Origin: an uncultured Bacilli bacterium
Lineage (GTDB): Bacteria; Bacillota_I; Bacilli_A; RF39; UBA660
NCBI GenBank assembly: GCA_947625395.1
Contig: CANQOD010000079.1
Location: 1-5,784 of the forward strand
Reading direction: 5' to 3'
Length of the DNA: 5,784 bases
Made by a program: the position numbers and the translations under genes. Shown one piece after another: positions 4,481 to 5,784 of the stretch (positions are counted from its first letter, which is position 1; the number at the start of each line of letters is the position of its first letter). Under the pieces are notes generated by a model. That model did no database searches. It saw only the letters and a list, made by a program, of their open reading frames with translations, and was not told the DNA's origin.

Positions 4481-5784
4481 ATGAATTTTTGGCAAGCATT
4501 TAAAATGAAAAGAGAATGGGCAAATGAATTGAAAAAGGACGATTTTTCTCGACAAGAAATTCAAGATACTCAAAGGATTTTGAAAGAGGAAAGAAAATAC
4601 TTATTGTCACGACTTCCTGATGAAAGAAGCTTTTTACAAGACCATTTTTCTTATGGATATTTATATGAGAAAGACGATGCAAATGATGGTCTTCTTCAAC
4701 AGCAACGTGATATCATTCAAAAGCAAATCTATCAATATAAGCGTCTTTTATTAGAAAATGATACGGATTATCATGTCAAAGAAACGTCGCTTTTCCAAGA
4801 ACACTGTGATGAATATCGCAAAGAGTATGTGTTTTGTTATCTTTATTTTCTGAATCCAAGACTCTTACCACTTTTAGAAGCACATGCCTTTGACTTTTTC
4901 GCAGATGATTTGGTTTTGAATGCGCCTAAACAGCAGTTTGAATTACCAAAAGAGCTTGTGATAAAATTGAATATCATCCCTCAAGAAACACAAAAGAAGC
5001 TCTCGTCTTTGCTGACGACTGGTAAAATCAATGTGGAGCAATACAGTAGTAAAGAAATGGTATTTTATGATTTTGCACTGCTTCAACAATATGAACAATT
5101 TGTCGAACAAAAAACTTTTTCTGAACGGCGAATCATTCAAGAGTTTTATACCAGTGTTCTTCGCAGTTTACAAGAAGATGGTTGTGATGAAAAACAAGCT
5201 GAATTTTTAAGTTTATTTCAAAATATCCCTTGTGCTTGTTTAGAATCGCTTCGCCGTAATCACATTCAAAACGGAGATTTTGTAGAGCTGTATCATCTTT
5301 TTGAGGAAGAACTTTTGGAAACGCCTGTAATATTACAAGCATATTTTTCAGATAAAGAAAACACAACGGAGCAACGTTTTCAATTCTTATTAGAGGAACC
5401 TTTTATGACGGCTTCTTTAGAAAATCAAAAACGCATTCTTGAAATCCTCCAAAAAAGGGATGATGCCGAAGTGTTTGCTTTACAAACGAAAGTCATTTCC
5501 AATCCGAAATTTTTAAAAACACTCGAACAGACAAGTGCGAGTTCACAAGAAATGTCTTTCATTTATCAAAATTATATCGCAGATTGTGATTCAGCAATTT
5601 TAAAAGAACGCATTGCTTTATATACGCCTCCTTTTTTTGAACAAAGTATGGAAAGACAATGTGAACAAATGAAGTATATTATGGCAGGAGCAACAGCCCA
5701 TTTTACCAAAGCAAGAAGAGAGCTTATTACATTGCCACAACTTTATGCATTGGATGGCCATGACGAAATTTTAAATCATATGAA
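4481..5784 (+). CDS. Large helix-rich protein of unknown function, downstream of gatB (3' end outside window)
   Basis: The frame starting MNFWQAFKMKREW is open for 434 complete codons plus two bases to the window edge, with no stop. Such a length in AT-rich DNA, a ribosome binding site and a 12-base gap after gatB make it a real gene, probably the fourth gene of the gatCAB transcript. The protein is rich in Gln, Glu, Lys, Leu and Phe and appears mostly alpha-helical, with no signal peptide and no convincing membrane segment, so it is likely cytoplasmic. Aromatic-rich patches ('YVFCYLYFLNPRLLPLL', 'AFDFFADDL', 'DFVELYHLFEEELLETP') and a few cysteines ('NIPCACLESL') stand out. The last visible part, 'YIMAGATAHFTKARREL', is less acidic. 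I see no nucleotide-binding loop, metal-binding cluster or catalytic signature and do not recognise a family. A function linked to tRNA amidation would be a guess from position alone. Confidence 0.85.
   Translation, partial: MNFWQAFKMKREWANELKKDDFSRQEIQDTQRILKEERKYLLSRLPDERSFLQDHFSYGYLYEKDDANDGLLQQQRDIIQKQIYQYKRLLLENDTDYHVKETSLFQEHCDEYRKEYVFCYLYFLNPRLLPLLEAHAFDFFADDLVLNAPKQQFELPKELVIKLNIIPQETQKKLSSLLTTGKINVEQYSSKEMVFYDFALLQQYEQFVEQKTFSERRIIQEFYTSVLRSLQEDGCDEKQAEFLSLFQNIPCACLESLRRNHIQNGDFVELYHLFEEELLETPVILQAYFSDKENTTEQRFQFLLEEPFMTASLENQKRILEILQKRDDAEVFALQTKVISNPKFLKTLEQTSASSQEMSFIYQNYIADCDSAILKERIALYTPPFFEQSMERQCEQMKYIMAGATAHFTKARRELITLPQLYALDGHDEILNHM

Noticed and set aside
4474..4503. A nine-codon upstream frame from ATG 4474.
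   Set aside because: Its ATG is one base from the ribosome binding site, too close for initiation, and nothing suggests a leader peptide role.
3923..4627. A 15-base identical string at 3923-3937 (gatB) and 4613-4627 (the following gene), both encoding LPDER.
   Set aside because: Short, with no similarity outside it; most simply a chance match of common codons and not a duplication.
4012..5366. Several minus-strand frames of 60-78 residues (4012-4248, 4500-4682, 4943-5140, 5133-5366).
   Set aside because: All lie opposite gatB or the long frame starting at 4481 and have no independent support.

Overview
The window is AT-rich bacterial DNA of a low-GC Firmicutes type (class Bacilli, possibly one of the uncultured gut lineages near the Mollicutes; this is inferred from base composition, Lys/Glu/Ile-rich proteins and purine-rich ribosome binding sites). 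The standard bacterial code is in use: every Trp I read in the coding regions is TGG, TGA is never found inside a long reading frame, and TGA ends one gene. All genes lie on the + strand.

Bases 2-883 form the end of one transcription unit. It holds the C-terminal part of a cysteine-rich, probably exported protein with a diverged internal duplication, then a single-pass membrane protein of 128 residues. A Rho-independent terminator closes the unit and begins inside the last codons of that gene. Promoter-like boxes start two bases after the terminator T-run and drive a small, unrecognised helical protein of 105 residues (939-1256).

Bases 1253-4468 are the clear core: gatC, gatA and gatB, the three subunits of Asp-tRNA(Asn)/Glu-tRNA(Gln) amidotransferase. 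They are preceded by a strong extended -10 promoter whose -35 box overlaps the stop of the preceding gene. The genes overlap by exactly 8 bases at both junctions, so the three subunits are probably made by coupled translation from one mRNA. GatA keeps its Lys-Ser-Ser catalytic triad. GatB is full length with its YqeY-like tail but has some unusual residues in conserved blocks.

Twelve bases after gatB an open reading frame starts at 4481 and runs off the right edge without a stop (at least 434 codons). It has a good ribosome binding site and no terminator before it, so it probably belongs to the gat operon. I do not recognise the protein, which appears soluble and helix-rich.

No RNA gene, CRISPR array, insertion sequence or phage gene was seen, and no gene-free stretch longer than 300 bases exists. 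The least explained parts are the cysteine-rich protein at the left edge and the long unknown gene at the right edge.
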